A DNA stretch of 64,000 nt from Bacteroides sp. UBA7333 (GTDB lineage Bacteria; Bacteroidota; Bacteroidia; Bacteroidales; Bacteroidaceae): the NCBI GenBank assembly GCA_002471195.1, contig DKPN01000047.1, positions 1 to 64,000 on the forward strand. Reading direction: 5' to 3'. Within the stretch, counting starts at the first letter, position 1; the number at the start of each line of letters is the position of its first letter. Below the pieces are notes generated by a model, which worked only from the letters and a program-made list of their open reading frames with translations, was not told the origin of the DNA and made no database searches. Made by a program: the position numbers and the translations under genes. Of the stretch, positions 46,151 through 55,366 are shown piece after piece.

Positions 46151-46439
46151 AAAGAGCGAGTAAAGCCATTAATGTTGTTGCCAAAAAAAGTACAAAGAAA
46201 AATCCTATAAAGGATATGATAATACCTGCAATAGCTAATCCGCGAGGAGCTTTAAATAGTCCTAAAAAAGAGAAAAGAAAACCAAACGCCCACATCACCC
46301 ATCCAAAAACGGGAATCCAGGATAATAGAAATCCAAGTAATGCCAAAACAAAACCTGCTGTTCCTAAACCATTTGATTTATGCTGAATAATCACAGTGGT
46401 ATTTCCCGATTGATCTTTATATTCTTTATAATCACCCAT
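46149..46439 (-). CDS. Small membrane protein, DUF4190-like
   Basis: The 96-residue protein has a polar, Gly-poor N-terminus (about 1-22), then hydrophobic segments at about 25-60 (LGTAGFVLALLGFLLSWIPV and a Trp/Phe-rich turn) and about 68-95. The GLGTAGFVLALLGFLLSW-type opening matches DUF4190 proteins, which often follow a soluble signalling or scaffold domain; here the soluble part is nearly absent. It lies 28 nt downstream of meaB and may be transcribed with it. Function unknown. Confidence 0.7.
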   Translation of the reverse strand: MGDYKEYKDQSGNTTVIIQHKSNGLGTAGFVLALLGFLLSWIPVFGWVMWAFGFLFSFLGLFKAPRGLAIAGIIISFIGFFFVLFLATTLMALLAL

Positions 46440-46467
46440 ATCAAATCAGATTTTTAAATGACTCATG

Positions 46468-47565
46468 TTATTTTTTCAATTCATTGAAATAAGCATCCAA
46501 TAGCTTCTTTGCAGCAACAAAAGAGGTTAGAGTTCCTTTTAGTACTTGCTGTTCTTGATTATATAACATAGATTGAATCACATTGTTTTGATAAAAGCTA
46601 TCACGAAGTTTCTCATTTATACTTTCATACATCCAATATTTACTTTGCTCATTACGACGAAAATCGAAATATCCGTTTGCTTTTACGAAATCTATATATT
46701 CATATATCATATCCCATATTTCTTGTACGCCGTGATTATAAAAGCCAGAATAGGTTAACACACGTGGTTGCCAACCTGAGTCGGGTGCTGGAAAAAGATG
46801 TAAAGCATTTCGAAATTGAGCAGCAGCCAGCTTGGCTTTCTCAATGTTATTGCCGTCGGCCTTGTTAATAACAATACCATCAGCCATCTCCATTATACCG
46901 CGTTTAATGCCTTGTAATTCATCTCCAGTACCAGCCAATTGAATTAACAAAAAGAAATCAACCATAGAATGCACAGCTGTTTCACTTTGCCCAACTCCTA
47001 CAGTTTCAACGAATATTTTATTAAAACCGGCTGCTTCGCATAAAATAATGGTTTCACGAGTTTTACGAGCAACTCCTCCTAATGATCCGGCAGAAGGGCT
47101 AGGGCGAATAAAGGAGTCGGCATGTACCGATAGTTGTTCCATACGAGTTTTATCACCAAGAATACTACCTTTACTGCGTTCACTACTTGGATCAATGGCC
47201 AAAACCGCTAGTTTACCGGCACTACGCTCCAATACATGCAAACCAAAAACATCGATAGATGTACTTTTTCCGGCACCTGGCACGCCACTGATACCAATAC
47301 GTATTGAATTTCCAGAATATGGCAAACACTTTTCAATAATTTCTTGTGCAGTAGCTTGATGCTCGCTTTTCACACTTTCCACTAAAGTAACGGCTTGACT
47401 CAATATAGTAATATCACCTTTTACAATACCATCTACAAATTCATTTACGCTTAATTGCTTTTTGCGAACTTTACGTTTAAAATAAGGATTTATAGAGGAT
47501 GGCTGATCAATTCCGGCATTTACAGTAAGACCTTTGTATAAGTCACTATTTTCAGGATGTTCCAT
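46468..47565 (-). CDS. meaB: Methylmalonyl-CoA mutase-associated GTPase MeaB
   Basis: This G3E-family GTPase guards assembly and protection of adenosylcobalamin-dependent methylmalonyl-CoA mutase. The 365-residue protein has a P-loop GISGVPGAGKST (about 92-103), Walker B-like KLAVLAIDPSS, switch region VETVGVGQSE and base-recognition VINKADG. The start at MEHPENSDL is chosen, because an earlier in-frame ATG (47625) lies inside the upstream DUF1573 gene. The mutase serves the succinate-propionate pathway common in Bacteroidales, but its genes are not in this window. Confidence 0.93.
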   Translation of the reverse strand: MEHPENSDLYKGLTVNAGIDQPSSINPYFKRKVRKKQLSVNEFVDGIVKGDITILSQAVTLVESVKSEHQATAQEIIEKCLPYSGNSIRIGISGVPGAGKSTSIDVFGLHVLERSAGKLAVLAIDPSSERSKGSILGDKTRMEQLSVHADSFIRPSPSAGSLGGVARKTRETIILCEAAGFNKIFVETVGVGQSETAVHSMVDFFLLIQLAGTGDELQGIKRGIMEMADGIVINKADGNNIEKAKLAAAQFRNALHLFPAPDSGWQPRVLTYSGFYNHGVQEIWDMIYEYIDFVKANGYFDFRRNEQSKYWMYESINEKLRDSFYQNNVIQSMLYNQEQQVLKGTLTSFVAAKKLLDAYFNELKK

Positions 47566-47581
47566 AGCGGTTATTTTTAAA

Positions 47582-48640
47582 TCATTGTTTAACGTTGATA
47601 ATAACTTTAGGTTGATCTGGATCATTTGTTATCATCAATATTCTCATATGTTTTTTATTTTTACCCAATTTATTTTTACGCACTGTAACTCGCAAACGGG
47701 TAGCTTCGCCAGCTTGTATCACAGTTTTCTTTAAATCAACATTGATTGCTGAGTTGAATACTTGCAATTTAGTTATCTTCAAAGGTGATTTACCCTCATT
47801 CACTATAAAAATATCTTGCGTAGCTTTATTTTTCTTTTGAAGCTTCTCCACAAAATCAATGTCGACGGTCGACAAATGTATTTGTGGCTTATCAATTTCG
47901 TTTGACGATGATAAATCGGGCAATAAAATAGCTGATACAGGAATTTCATTCTCTTCACCCACTTTATCTCCTACAAAACGAGCCAAATAGACTGAAGTTT
48001 GGGTTAATCCGAGGTCTAATAATTTATTGGTATTTAACGTCAATTTCACATTGCCTTTTTCTCCTTTTTGCAATACATTGGGTTTGGTCTCCATTTTCAA
48101 ATAATGGGGCAAATGCATTAAGATAGGAATATAAGGTCGATCGGTATTATTAACAATACTAAATTCAATAACAGGTTTTTCGCCTCTTTGTGCATCTGGA
48201 AAATCAAATTCATTACGATTTAATTTAATATCACCAATCTGATATGGATGCGTTTTGGTGTAATCTGTTATTTTAGCAACCACCTCTCCATTAAATTTTA
48301 GATAAACCAAATTAGGCGTAGAATTACTATATATACCAATCGACTTTTCAAAACGGCCTAATGCTTTTGCATCAAAAGTAACTTTTACAATACCTTTATC
48401 TCCTGCTGCAATCGGTTGTTTATTCCAAGCTACATCAGTACATGCACAAGATGCGGTAACATTATTTATAACCAAAGGTTTATCACCGGTATTCGTTATC
48501 AAATATTCTACAGTAACAGGATGTTTCCATTCTATTTGTCCCATGTTATGCATACTCTTATTAGATGATAAACGGGGTTGTGCATATATAGAAGTGATAG
48601 TTGTTACTATTAATAAAAGTGTGATAAGAAAACGTTTCAT
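47582..48640 (-). CDS. DUF1573 domain protein, exported
   Basis: The 352-residue protein has a signal peptide (about 1-20, ending SIYAQ). It contains three Ig-like (ASH/DUF1573) beta-sandwich units: MGQIEWKHPVTVEYLITNTGDKPLVI with SCACTDV is the first, PVIEFSIVNNTDRPYIPI the second, and KNKATQDIFIVNEGKSPLKIT the third. The cysteine pair SCACTDVAW is the typical DUF1573 signature. These periplasmic domains are thought to bind proteins, but the role is unknown. It lies 16 nt upstream of meaB and may share its mRNA. A promoter element sits at 48663. Confidence 0.85.
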   Translation of the reverse strand: MKRFLITLLLIVTTITSIYAQPRLSSNKSMHNMGQIEWKHPVTVEYLITNTGDKPLVINNVTASCACTDVAWNKQPIAAGDKGIVKVTFDAKALGRFEKSIGIYSNSTPNLVYLKFNGEVVAKITDYTKTHPYQIGDIKLNRNEFDFPDAQRGEKPVIEFSIVNNTDRPYIPILMHLPHYLKMETKPNVLQKGEKGNVKLTLNTNKLLDLGLTQTSVYLARFVGDKVGEENEIPVSAILLPDLSSSNEIDKPQIHLSTVDIDFVEKLQKKNKATQDIFIVNEGKSPLKITKLQVFNSAINVDLKKTVIQAGEATRLRVTVRKNKLGKNKKHMRILMITNDPDQPKVIINVKQ

Positions 48641-48662
48641 GTGTTGATATTTTTATAAGATA

Positions 48663-48670
48663 CAAATGTA
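48663..48670 (-). promoter_or_regulatory. Promoter -7 element for DUF1573-meaB
   Basis: The minus strand reads TACATTTG, matching TAnnTTTG, 22 nt before the ATG. Confidence 0.5.
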
Positions 48671-48757
48671 TAAGTTTTAAATGAAAAACGATAAGATACA
48701 ACTGTTTTTATTGTCGCTATTCTTATGCTAAAAGATAGATGTTTACTTATCTTTTGC

Positions 48758-48765
48758 TACATTTG
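48758..48765 (+). promoter_or_regulatory. Promoter -7 element for surE-lpxB
   Basis: TACATTTG lies 22 nt before the surE ATG at 48788 and inside the rejected longer frame that would begin at 48725. Confidence 0.55.
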
Positions 48766-48787
48766 TGACAAAACTAAATTATTGATT

Positions 48788-49555
48788 ATGGAAGCCAAAC
48801 GCCCTTTAATATTAATATCGAATGATGATGGATATTCGGCCAAAGGACTGAATGAACTCATTAAATTTTTGCATCCTCTGGCTGAGTTAGTGGTAGTTGC
48901 ACCCGAAGGTGCCCGATCAGGTAGCGGTTGTGCCATAACGACTACTATCCCTGTACATTATAGTCTAATCAAAAAAGATATTGGCTTATCAATTTACAAA
49001 TGTAGCGGAACTCCAACCGATTGCATAAAGCTTTCATTGCACACTATATTGGAAGGGCGGCGCCCTGATTTAATTGTGAGTGGGATAAATCATGGAGATA
49101 ATTCTGGAACAAATGTTCATTATTCAGGTACAATGGGAGTTGCAATTGAAGGTTGCTTAAACAGCATACCATCAATTGGATTTTCAATACATAGTCATAA
49201 CCCTAATGCCGATTTTGAATACACTGAATTATATATACAAGATATCACAAAAGCCATTCTAAAAAATGGATTACCACCACAAACGTGCTTAAATGTAAAC
49301 TTTCCAAATAGCAGTCAATTAAAAGGCATAAAGGTATGTGAACAAGCTAATGGATATTGGACTCAGGAATGGGAACCATGTCCTAGAAAAGGAAATGAAA
49401 ATTACTATTGGCTAGCTGGTGAGTTTGTTGTTACTAATCCCGAAAATGATAACACAGACAATTGGGCTTTAAAAAATGATTATGTAGCCATTACTCCGAT
49501 ACATGTGGATATGACGGCTCATCATTTCATTGATGAACTTAAAAGCTGGTTTTAA
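48788..49555 (+). CDS. surE: 5'/3'-nucleotidase SurE
   Basis: SurE dephosphorylates nucleoside 5'- and 3'-monophosphates with a divalent metal. The 255-residue protein has the metal-binding DD pair (residues 13-14) in [12 protein letters not shown], the [13 protein letters not shown] loop, [13 protein letters not shown] and the fourth metal-ligand block [11 protein letters not shown]. The start at MEAKRPLI is set by the promoter at 48758 and by family alignment. It is followed after 16 nt by lpxB in the same unit. Confidence 0.95.
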   Translation: MEAKRPLILISNDDGYSAKGLNELIKFLHPLAELVVVAPEGARSGSGCAITTTIPVHYSLIKKDIGLSIYKCSGTPTDCIKLSLHTILEGRRPDLIVSGINHGDNSGTNVHYSGTMGVAIEGCLNSIPSIGFSIHSHNPNADFEYTELYIQDITKAILKNGLPPQTCLNVNFPNSSQLKGIKVCEQANGYWTQEWEPCPRKGNENYYWLAGEFVVTNPENDNTDNWALKNDYVAITPIHVDMTAHHFIDELKSWF

Positions 49556-49571
49556 CTGAGAAACTTATAAT

Positions 49572-50708
49572 ATGCGATATTACTTAATAGTGGGCGAGGC
49601 ATCAGGCGATTTGCATGCCTCACATTTAATGAGCGAAATAAAAAAGGAAGATATAAACGCTGAATTCCGCTTTTTAGGAGGGGACATGATGGCTAAAGTC
49701 GGTGGGACACTTGTCAAACATTACCGAGAAATGGCATATATGGGATTCATTCCTGTTATGATGCATTTGCATATCATTCTAAAAAACATGAAAGAGTGCA
49801 AACAAGATATCGTTGAATGGAAACCTGATGTTTTAATATTAGTCGATTATCCTGGATTCAATTTAAAAATAGCCGAATACATAAAAAACAATACTAACAT
49901 ACCTATTTACTATTATATCGCTCCCAAAATATGGGCCTGGAAAGAGTATCGCATCAAAAACTTAAAAAGAGATGTAAGCGAGTTATTCTCTATACTCCCT
50001 TTTGAAGTCGATTTTTTCGAGAAAAAACATCAATACCCTATTCATTATGTTGGGAACCCAACAGTTGACGAAGTTGAAAGTTTTCTTTCGAATGACAATA
50101 CTACAATAGAAGATTTCAGAGTACAAAATGGTTTGAACAGTAAACCAATTATTGCCATATTAGCAGGAAGCAGAAAACAAGAAATCAATGATAATTTATC
50201 AAAGATGATTGAAGCTGCATCAAGCTTTAAAGATTATCAACTCGTTGTAGCCGGTGCTCCCTCTATTGATCCTACATTCTACAACCAATATCTAAAAAAT
50301 AATACATGTAATATTATATTCGGACAAACCTATTCTCTGCTCAAATATGCAAATATTGCTTTAGTGACATCCGGAACGGCTACACTAGAAACAGCATTAT
50401 TCAACACCCCGCAAGTAGTTTGTTATTATATGAAGTTCGGCAAAATTGTATCACTACTTAGAAAACTGGTTTTAAAAGTTCCATATATATCGTTAGTCAA
50501 TTTAATTGTAGGCCGAGAAGTTGTTAAAGAATTGGTAGCCGATGGCATGACAGTAAATAATATACGCAAAGAGTTAAACCAACTCATTAATCATCATAGT
50601 TATCACGAAGCAATGTTAAATGGATATAAAGAGATGAAAGATAAGCTGGGTAGTCCTGGAGCGCCATACAATGCCGCAAAAGCGATTATTTCTAAACTCA
50701 AGAAATAG
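49572..50708 (+). CDS. lpxB: Lipid-A-disaccharide synthase
   Basis: LpxB, a GT19 inverting glycosyltransferase, joins UDP-2,3-diacylglucosamine and lipid X to make the lipid A disaccharide. The 378 residues fit the family. The N-terminus has VGEASGDLHASHLM, the middle IYYYIAPKIWAWKEYRIK, the nucleotide-sugar half LAGSRKQEINDNL, and ALVTSGTATLETALFNTPQVV near 280. It is probably peripheral at the inner membrane. Co-transcribed with surE; a terminator follows. Confidence 0.95.
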   Translation: MRYYLIVGEASGDLHASHLMSEIKKEDINAEFRFLGGDMMAKVGGTLVKHYREMAYMGFIPVMMHLHIILKNMKECKQDIVEWKPDVLILVDYPGFNLKIAEYIKNNTNIPIYYYIAPKIWAWKEYRIKNLKRDVSELFSILPFEVDFFEKKHQYPIHYVGNPTVDEVESFLSNDNTTIEDFRVQNGLNSKPIIAILAGSRKQEINDNLSKMIEAASSFKDYQLVVAGAPSIDPTFYNQYLKNNTCNIIFGQTYSLLKYANIALVTSGTATLETALFNTPQVVCYYMKFGKIVSLLRKLVLKVPYISLVNLIVGREVVKELVADGMTVNNIRKELNQLINHHSYHEAMLNGYKEMKDKLGSPGAPYNAAKAIISKLKK

Positions 50709-50735
50709 TATTCTATATTTTTTTGTATATATCTG

Positions 50736-50766
50736 AAAATCCGGTGCAGTAATTCACCGGATTTTT
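50736..50766 (+). terminator. Intrinsic terminator of surE-lpxB
   Basis: AAAATCCGGTG pairs with CACCGGATTTT around an 8-nt loop and runs into a T tract. Confidence 0.8.
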
Positions 50767-50803
50767 CATTTTAAGAACAAACACCATTAAAGAACACTTA
50801 ATT

Positions 50804-51538
50804 ATGAAACATTTAAATCTATATTTAATTACGGTTTTACTGCTATGTACTTCAATGTTTACTTCATGTGATAACAATGATGGTTATTCATTGGGTGATA
50901 TCGGTTCAAGTTGGGCAACCGTGAAGATCATTCAAGGAGACACCTACTATTTAGAATCAGATAGATATGGTTCACTATGGATTGCTGCTGATGCGGCACG
51001 TTGGTATAAACCAGTAAACGGACAAAGAGTGGTTAGTTATTTTAATCCGTTGGCCGACAATTATGATAAATATGATATGGCCATAAAACTAGACGCCATA
51101 TACCCTATATTAACTAAAGGTATAGTTGAGTTAACTCCCAAAAACGAAAAAGATTTAGGAAATGATCCGATCGTTATTTTCAAAAATAATCTTTGGATTA
51201 GCGGTGGTTATCTCAATATTATATTCCGTCAAAATACACCCTACGATAAGAAACATTTTATTAATCTTGTATCAACAACTACCTCGGAAGAAGATACAGA
51301 ATACATCCATCTACAGTTACGTTATAACACGTACAATGACCTATCAGGTTATTGGCAAAACGGAGCAGTTTCATTCAACCTTAACACACTTAATTTTGAA
51401 GGTAAAAAAGGAATTATATTAAAAATAAATTCTGAACAGAATGGTGAAACCGATATACAGATTGATTTCAATACAGAAAAGAGAGAACAAAATAGGACTA
51501 TTGAAAATTCTGTTTTAAAAAATACCGAATTTAATTAA
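50804..51538 (+). CDS. NigD-like lipoprotein
   Basis: The 244-residue protein has a lipoprotein signal (lipid cysteine at about residue 22, FTSCDNNDG) and matches the NigD-like family of Bacteroidales: an N-terminal OB-fold-like strand set (SSWATVKIIQGDTYYLESD) and a C-terminal beta domain. The name comes from a gene cluster with bacteriocin-like products in Bacteroides/Prevotella, but the function is unproven. The C-terminus is Asn/Glu-rich. It stands alone between two terminators; no exact promoter motif was seen. Confidence 0.82.
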   Translation: MKHLNLYLITVLLLCTSMFTSCDNNDGYSLGDIGSSWATVKIIQGDTYYLESDRYGSLWIAADAARWYKPVNGQRVVSYFNPLADNYDKYDMAIKLDAIYPILTKGIVELTPKNEKDLGNDPIVIFKNNLWISGGYLNIIFRQNTPYDKKHFINLVSTTTSEEDTEYIHLQLRYNTYNDLSGYWQNGAVSFNLNTLNFEGKKGIILKINSEQNGETDIQIDFNTEKREQNRTIENSVLKNTEFN

Positions 51539-51547
51539 GCAAAAACA

Positions 51548-51583
51548 AAAAATCCCTTCGATTTTATATTCGAAGGGATTTTT
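51548..51583. terminator. Bidirectional terminator
   Basis: A perfect 14-bp stem (51548-51561 with 51570-51583) is A-rich before and T-rich after, and lies between the convergent NigD-like and cdsA genes. Confidence 0.85.
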
Positions 51584-51608
51584 ATTATAATTGATTTAAT
51601 CACTCCTA

Positions 51609-52445
51609 TTAAATAGATATTAAATATAGATAGACCACGGCAGCAGGAATTGCCATTAATGAACTGTCGAAACGATCAAGCATTCCACCATGTCCGGGCA
51701 ATATCGTTCCTGAATCTTTAATTTTAAGCTGTCGTTTCAATAAAGATTCAGTTAAGTCACCCCAAGTTCCAAACACCACAATAACGAGTGCCAATCCAAT
51801 CCATTGTAAAGTATTTAAGAATGGGAAAAAATAAGCCAGTACAAATGCAATACCAATACATACCGCAGCACCACCTATTGACCCTTCCCACGATTTTTTA
51901 GGAGATATACGCTCAAAAAGACGATGTTTACCCAATAACGACCCAAAACAGTAAGCACCCGTATCATTCAACCAAAGGAATATAAATACAGACAAAGGCA
52001 ATATAGGATTAAATGAAGTATTGTTTTCTAATGTGTCATATTGAAATGCCAATACATTGAGCATTGCAAATGGAAGGGCAATGTAAAGTTGACTAAACAT
52101 AGAGAAAGCCCAATTAAGTACAGGGTTTTCTTTCTTCAAATACATCTCGCTAATTAATAGATAAAGAATCAATAACACATATGGAATAAAAACTTTTGAA
52201 TCATAAATATCAATGCAATAAGCCATAAATGCCATAAACAAATAGGCACCGCCAAGCGATGTTATCGTTTTATTAATCGAAACACCCTCAATATGATTCA
52301 CAAGTTGTCCAAACTCTCTAATAGTAAGTGCACTAATCAGTACAAACAAGCAACCAAAAGAGAGAGGATTCCATAGAATACATCCAATAATAACAGCAAC
52401 AAAGATTAGACCTGTAATAGCTCGTGTTATAAAGTTATTTTTCAA
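51609..52445 (-). CDS. cdsA: Phosphatidate cytidylyltransferase
   Basis: CdsA makes CDP-diacylglycerol from phosphatidic acid and CTP for phospholipid synthesis. The 278-residue protein has about eight membrane helices and ends in the family signature, seen as SPKKSWEGSIGGA (about 180-193) and KRQLKIKDSGTILPGHGGMLDRFDS (metal and CTP site, about 238-262). It lies 31 nt downstream of ftsH in the rsfS-ftsH-cdsA operon, an order usual in Bacteroides. Confidence 0.95.
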   Translation of the reverse strand: MKNNFITRAITGLIFVAVIIGCILWNPLSFGCLFVLISALTIREFGQLVNHIEGVSINKTITSLGGAYLFMAFMAYCIDIYDSKVFIPYVLLILYLLISEMYLKKENPVLNWAFSMFSQLYIALPFAMLNVLAFQYDTLENNTSFNPILPLSVFIFLWLNDTGAYCFGSLLGKHRLFERISPKKSWEGSIGGAAVCIGIAFVLAYFFPFLNTLQWIGLALVIVVFGTWGDLTESLLKRQLKIKDSGTILPGHGGMLDRFDSSLMAIPAAVVYLYLISI

Positions 52446-52476
52446 AACGGTTATATTATTTTAATGATTACTATTA

Positions 52477-54558
52477 TCAAGCCTTATCAGCGCTCTCGTT
52501 TGGTTTATCTTCTTTGTTGTCGGCAATAGCATCATTATTTAATGCTTGTCCTTCAACATCTGCTTCTTCATGTGCTTTCACTTCTGCCTCCTCTTCAACC
52601 AATCGTTTTGCCAATTCTCTTTCCGCTTCAGCTGCCATTTGGCTCTCTTTCGCAGCCATAATTTCTTCCGAACGCGATACCCAAGGACGTTTGCCAAAGA
52701 TTCGTTCTACATCTTCTGCAAAAATCACCTCTTTTTCAATCAGAAGTTGTGTTAGTTCCTCATGACCTTTGCTATTGGCTGCAAGAATTTGTTTTGCGCG
52801 TTCATATTGTTCATTAACGATACGTTTTACCTCTTCGTCAATTAACTCAGCTGTTTTTTCGCTATAGGGACGATTAAAAGAATACTCTTCATTATTATAA
52901 TAACAAAGGTTAGGAAGTTTTTCGCTCATTCCTAAATATGCAATCATGCCATATGCTTGTTTAGTTACACGCTCTAAATCGTTCATTGCACCTGTTGAGA
53001 TACGCCCTAAGATTAAATCTTCAGCAGCTCTACCTCCTAATGTAGCGCACATTTCATCCAACATTTGCTCTTTCGTTGTAATTTGGCGTTCTTCTGGCAG
53101 ATACCATGCAGCACCCAAAGCACGTCCACGTGGCACGATTGTTACTTTAATTAATGGATTAGCATATTCTAATAACCATGAAATTGAAGCATGACCTGCT
53201 TCATGCAAAGCTATTGATCGACGTTCTGCTTCAGTCGTAATTTTAGTTTTTTTCTCTAAACCACCTATAATTCGATCGACAGCATCAAGAAAGTCTTGTT
53301 TTCCTACAAATTTCTTTCCATAACGTGCAGCAATCAATGCAGCTTCATTACAAACATTTGCGATATCAGCTCCTGAAAATCCAGGAGTTTGACGAGCCAA
53401 AAGATCAATATCTACTGAATCATCTATTTTGATTGGACGTAGATGTACACCAAATACCTCTTTACGTTCATTCAAATCAGGAAGATCAACATGAATTTGG
53501 CGATCAAAACGGCCTGCACGAAGAAGAGCTTTATCCAATACATCCACGCGGTTTGTAGCAGCCAGTATTATAACACCACTGTTCGATCCAAAACCATCCA
53601 TTTCAGTAAGAAGCTGATTCAATGTATTTTCACGTTCATCATTTCCACCCATTGCAGGATTTTTACCACGAGCTCTACCTACAGCATCAATTTCGTCGAT
53701 AAAGATAATACAAGGTGCTTTTTCTTTTGCTTGGCGGAATAAGTCTCTTACACGCGATGCACCTACTCCAACAAACATTTCAACAAAATCAGAACCGGCT
53801 AATGAAAAGAATGGAACATTTGCTTCACCGGCAACAGCTTTTGCCAACAAAGTCTTACCGGTTCCCGGAGGGCCTACTAATAATGCTCCTTTTGGAATTT
53901 TACCCCCTAAGTCTGTATATTTTTGAGGCTCTTTCAAAAACTCTACAATCTCCTCTACCTCAGTTTTAGCTTCTGCTAATCCGGCAACATCTTTAAATGT
54001 CACACGGTTTGCTCCCCCTTTTTCAAACAGTTGTGCTTTCGATTTTCCTACATTAAATACATTTCCGGCACCACCGCCACTACCACCACTCATACGTCGC
54101 ATGAAGAAGATCCATAGACCAATCAAAAATACAAATGGTAATACATTTACGATGATTCCCCAAAAATAGTCTTTCTTTTTATCGTAACTTTTCGAACCAT
54201 CAAAAAGTCCGAAATCTTTTTGACGTTCTAGGTATTCATCTAATTTATCGCGCGAGGGTCCTTCGGTTGTAATCATAGGATTACGTCCAACCTTCGTTGA
54301 ATCTTGTTTAAATACTTGTCCAATATACTGTGGTTTAATATATACTTCTACCGAATTATCATCATAACCGACAACTTTACTAACATATCCTTTTTCAACA
54401 TAACTCTGAAACTCATCATAAGGGATACTTTTTGTTACAGAGTTACCTTGATTTGACCACCATAAGCCTAATAGCATTAGTAGTATAATCATATATAGCC
54501 AATTCAAATTAAATTTTGGCATATTAACTTTCGGTTTATTATTGTTATTTTTATCCAT
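52477..54558 (-). CDS. ftsH: ATP-dependent zinc metalloprotease FtsH
   Basis: FtsH is a membrane-bound AAA+ protease that degrades misfolded membrane proteins and regulators such as LpxC. The 693-residue protein has two membrane helices (about 16-36 and 130-150) flanking a periplasmic domain. A glycine-rich linker ([12 protein letters not shown]) follows, then Walker A GPPGTGKT (about 230), Walker [12 protein letters not shown], the arginine-finger region and the zinc site HEAGH (about 452). A long Glu/Ala-rich tail ends in [13 protein letters not shown] six bases upstream opens a longer frame; the ATG is used. It is 10 nt downstream of rsfS. Confidence 0.97.
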   Translation of the reverse strand: MDKNNNNKPKVNMPKFNLNWLYMIILLMLLGLWWSNQGNSVTKSIPYDEFQSYVEKGYVSKVVGYDDNSVEVYIKPQYIGQVFKQDSTKVGRNPMITTEGPSRDKLDEYLERQKDFGLFDGSKSYDKKKDYFWGIIVNVLPFVFLIGLWIFFMRRMSGGSGGGAGNVFNVGKSKAQLFEKGGANRVTFKDVAGLAEAKTEVEEIVEFLKEPQKYTDLGGKIPKGALLVGPPGTGKTLLAKAVAGEANVPFFSLAGSDFVEMFVGVGASRVRDLFRQAKEKAPCIIFIDEIDAVGRARGKNPAMGGNDERENTLNQLLTEMDGFGSNSGVIILAATNRVDVLDKALLRAGRFDRQIHVDLPDLNERKEVFGVHLRPIKIDDSVDIDLLARQTPGFSGADIANVCNEAALIAARYGKKFVGKQDFLDAVDRIIGGLEKKTKITTEAERRSIALHEAGHASISWLLEYANPLIKVTIVPRGRALGAAWYLPEERQITTKEQMLDEMCATLGGRAAEDLILGRISTGAMNDLERVTKQAYGMIAYLGMSEKLPNLCYYNNEEYSFNRPYSEKTAELIDEEVKRIVNEQYERAKQILAANSKGHEELTQLLIEKEVIFAEDVERIFGKRPWVSRSEEIMAAKESQMAAEAERELAKRLVEEEAEVKAHEEADVEGQALNNDAIADNKEDKPNESADKA

Positions 54559-54568
54559 AATCAAATTA

Positions 54569-54928
54569 TTAATCTAAATCTTCTATAGTAGTTAATTGTG
54601 CATCTGCCCATAAATGCTCTAAATTATAGAAATGGCGTGTTTCTGGAAGGAAAACATGTACCATTACATCCGAATAATCTATAGCAACCCATTCTGCATT
54701 GCGTAATCCGTCAATCGCAAAAGGTTTTACATGTAACTCTTTAATGGTGAAATCTCTAATAGAATCTACAATGGCGCTAACTTGACTTGTCGAATTACCT
54801 TGGCAGATAATAAAATAATTACTAACTGTATCTTCTATCTGTGTCAAATCAGCTATAACTATGTTTTTACCTTTCTTTTCTTGAATTCCTTCTATTATTT
54901 TCTCAATTAATATTTTTGTATCGTTCAT
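54569..54928 (-). CDS. rsfS: Ribosomal silencing factor RsfS
   Basis: RsfS binds ribosomal protein L14 and blocks subunit joining when nutrients fall. The 119-residue protein has the family landmarks: an N-terminal helix, NIVIADLTQIEDTVSNYFIICQGNS, GLRNAEWVAIDYSDVMVHVFLPETRHFYNLEHLW near the C-terminus (quoted in parts: GLRNAEWVAIDY, then VHVFLPETRHFY). It heads rsfS-ftsH-cdsA, with a 5' leader of about 80 nt from the promoter at 55016. Confidence 0.94.
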   Translation of the reverse strand: MNDTKILIEKIIEGIQEKKGKNIVIADLTQIEDTVSNYFIICQGNSTSQVSAIVDSIRDFTIKELHVKPFAIDGLRNAEWVAIDYSDVMVHVFLPETRHFYNLEHLWADAQLTTIEDLD

Positions 54929-55015
54929 TTACTTGTTAAATATTTCTATGCGTTTATATAACAGTTAATAAATACGCTTTGTTTTGCGTGTCAATGATTC
55001 TTATTATATCTTTTA

Positions 55016-55023
55016 CAAATATA
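55016..55023 (-). promoter_or_regulatory. Promoter -7 element for rsfS-ftsH-cdsA
   Basis: The minus strand reads TATATTTG, matching TAnnTTTG. It implies a leader of about 80 nt before rsfS. Confidence 0.5.
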
Positions 55024-55164
55024 CACTGATTTATTAAATATAAGAAAGCGAGCTATTTATTCTACTCTTTTTTTTATATTTTTTGATACGTTTTCTTCAT
55101 TTTTGATTTACCATCAAATAATCAGATTTTACTACACTTTTTCTTGTATTTTATAAAATCTTCA

Positions 55165-55172
55165 TATCTTTG
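55165..55172 (+). promoter_or_regulatory. Promoter -7 element for tRNA-Gln
   Basis: TATCTTTG followed by CA, with CTTG at 55143-55146 (18-nt spacer), lies 22 nt before the tRNA. It is the same -7 sequence as at the tRNA-Tyr promoter. Confidence 0.7.
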
Positions 55173-55194
55173 CATTATATTTTGTAATCAAAAT

Positions 55195-55265
55195 TGGACT
55201 ATGGTGTAATGGTAACACTACAGATTCTGGTCCTGTCATTTCTGGTTCGAGTCCAGGTAGTCCAA
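55195..55265 (+). tRNA. tRNA-Gln (CTG)
   Basis: The acceptor TGGACTA pairs with TAGTCCA. The D arm is short, and the loop TTCTGGT gives anticodon CTG. The T arm contains CTGGTTCGAGTCCAG. The anticodon stem ACAGA/CCTGT has an A-C mismatch next to the loop. No CCA is encoded. A hairpin terminator follows within 4 nt. Confidence 0.92.
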
Positions 55266-55268
55266 CAA

Positions 55269-55303
55269 GAGCTTTTGCAATTTGCAGAAGCTCATTTTTT
55301 TTT
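55269..55303 (+). terminator. Terminator of tRNA-Gln
   Basis: GAGCTTTTGC pairs with GCAGAAGCTC (one G-T pair) around a 5-nt loop and is followed by a nine-base T run. Confidence 0.8.
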
Positions 55304-55304
55304 G

Positions 55305-55342
55305 CAAAAAAATGCGATCCATATCGAAATATAGATCGCATT
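55305..55342 (-). terminator. Terminator of the DUF349 gene
   Basis: AATGCGATC (55311-55319) and GATCGCATT (55334-55342) form a 9-bp stem; on the minus strand a T run follows. It lies 25 nt after the DUF349 stop. Confidence 0.75.
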
Positions 55343-55366
55343 GATATTTTTTATTAAATGCGGTGA

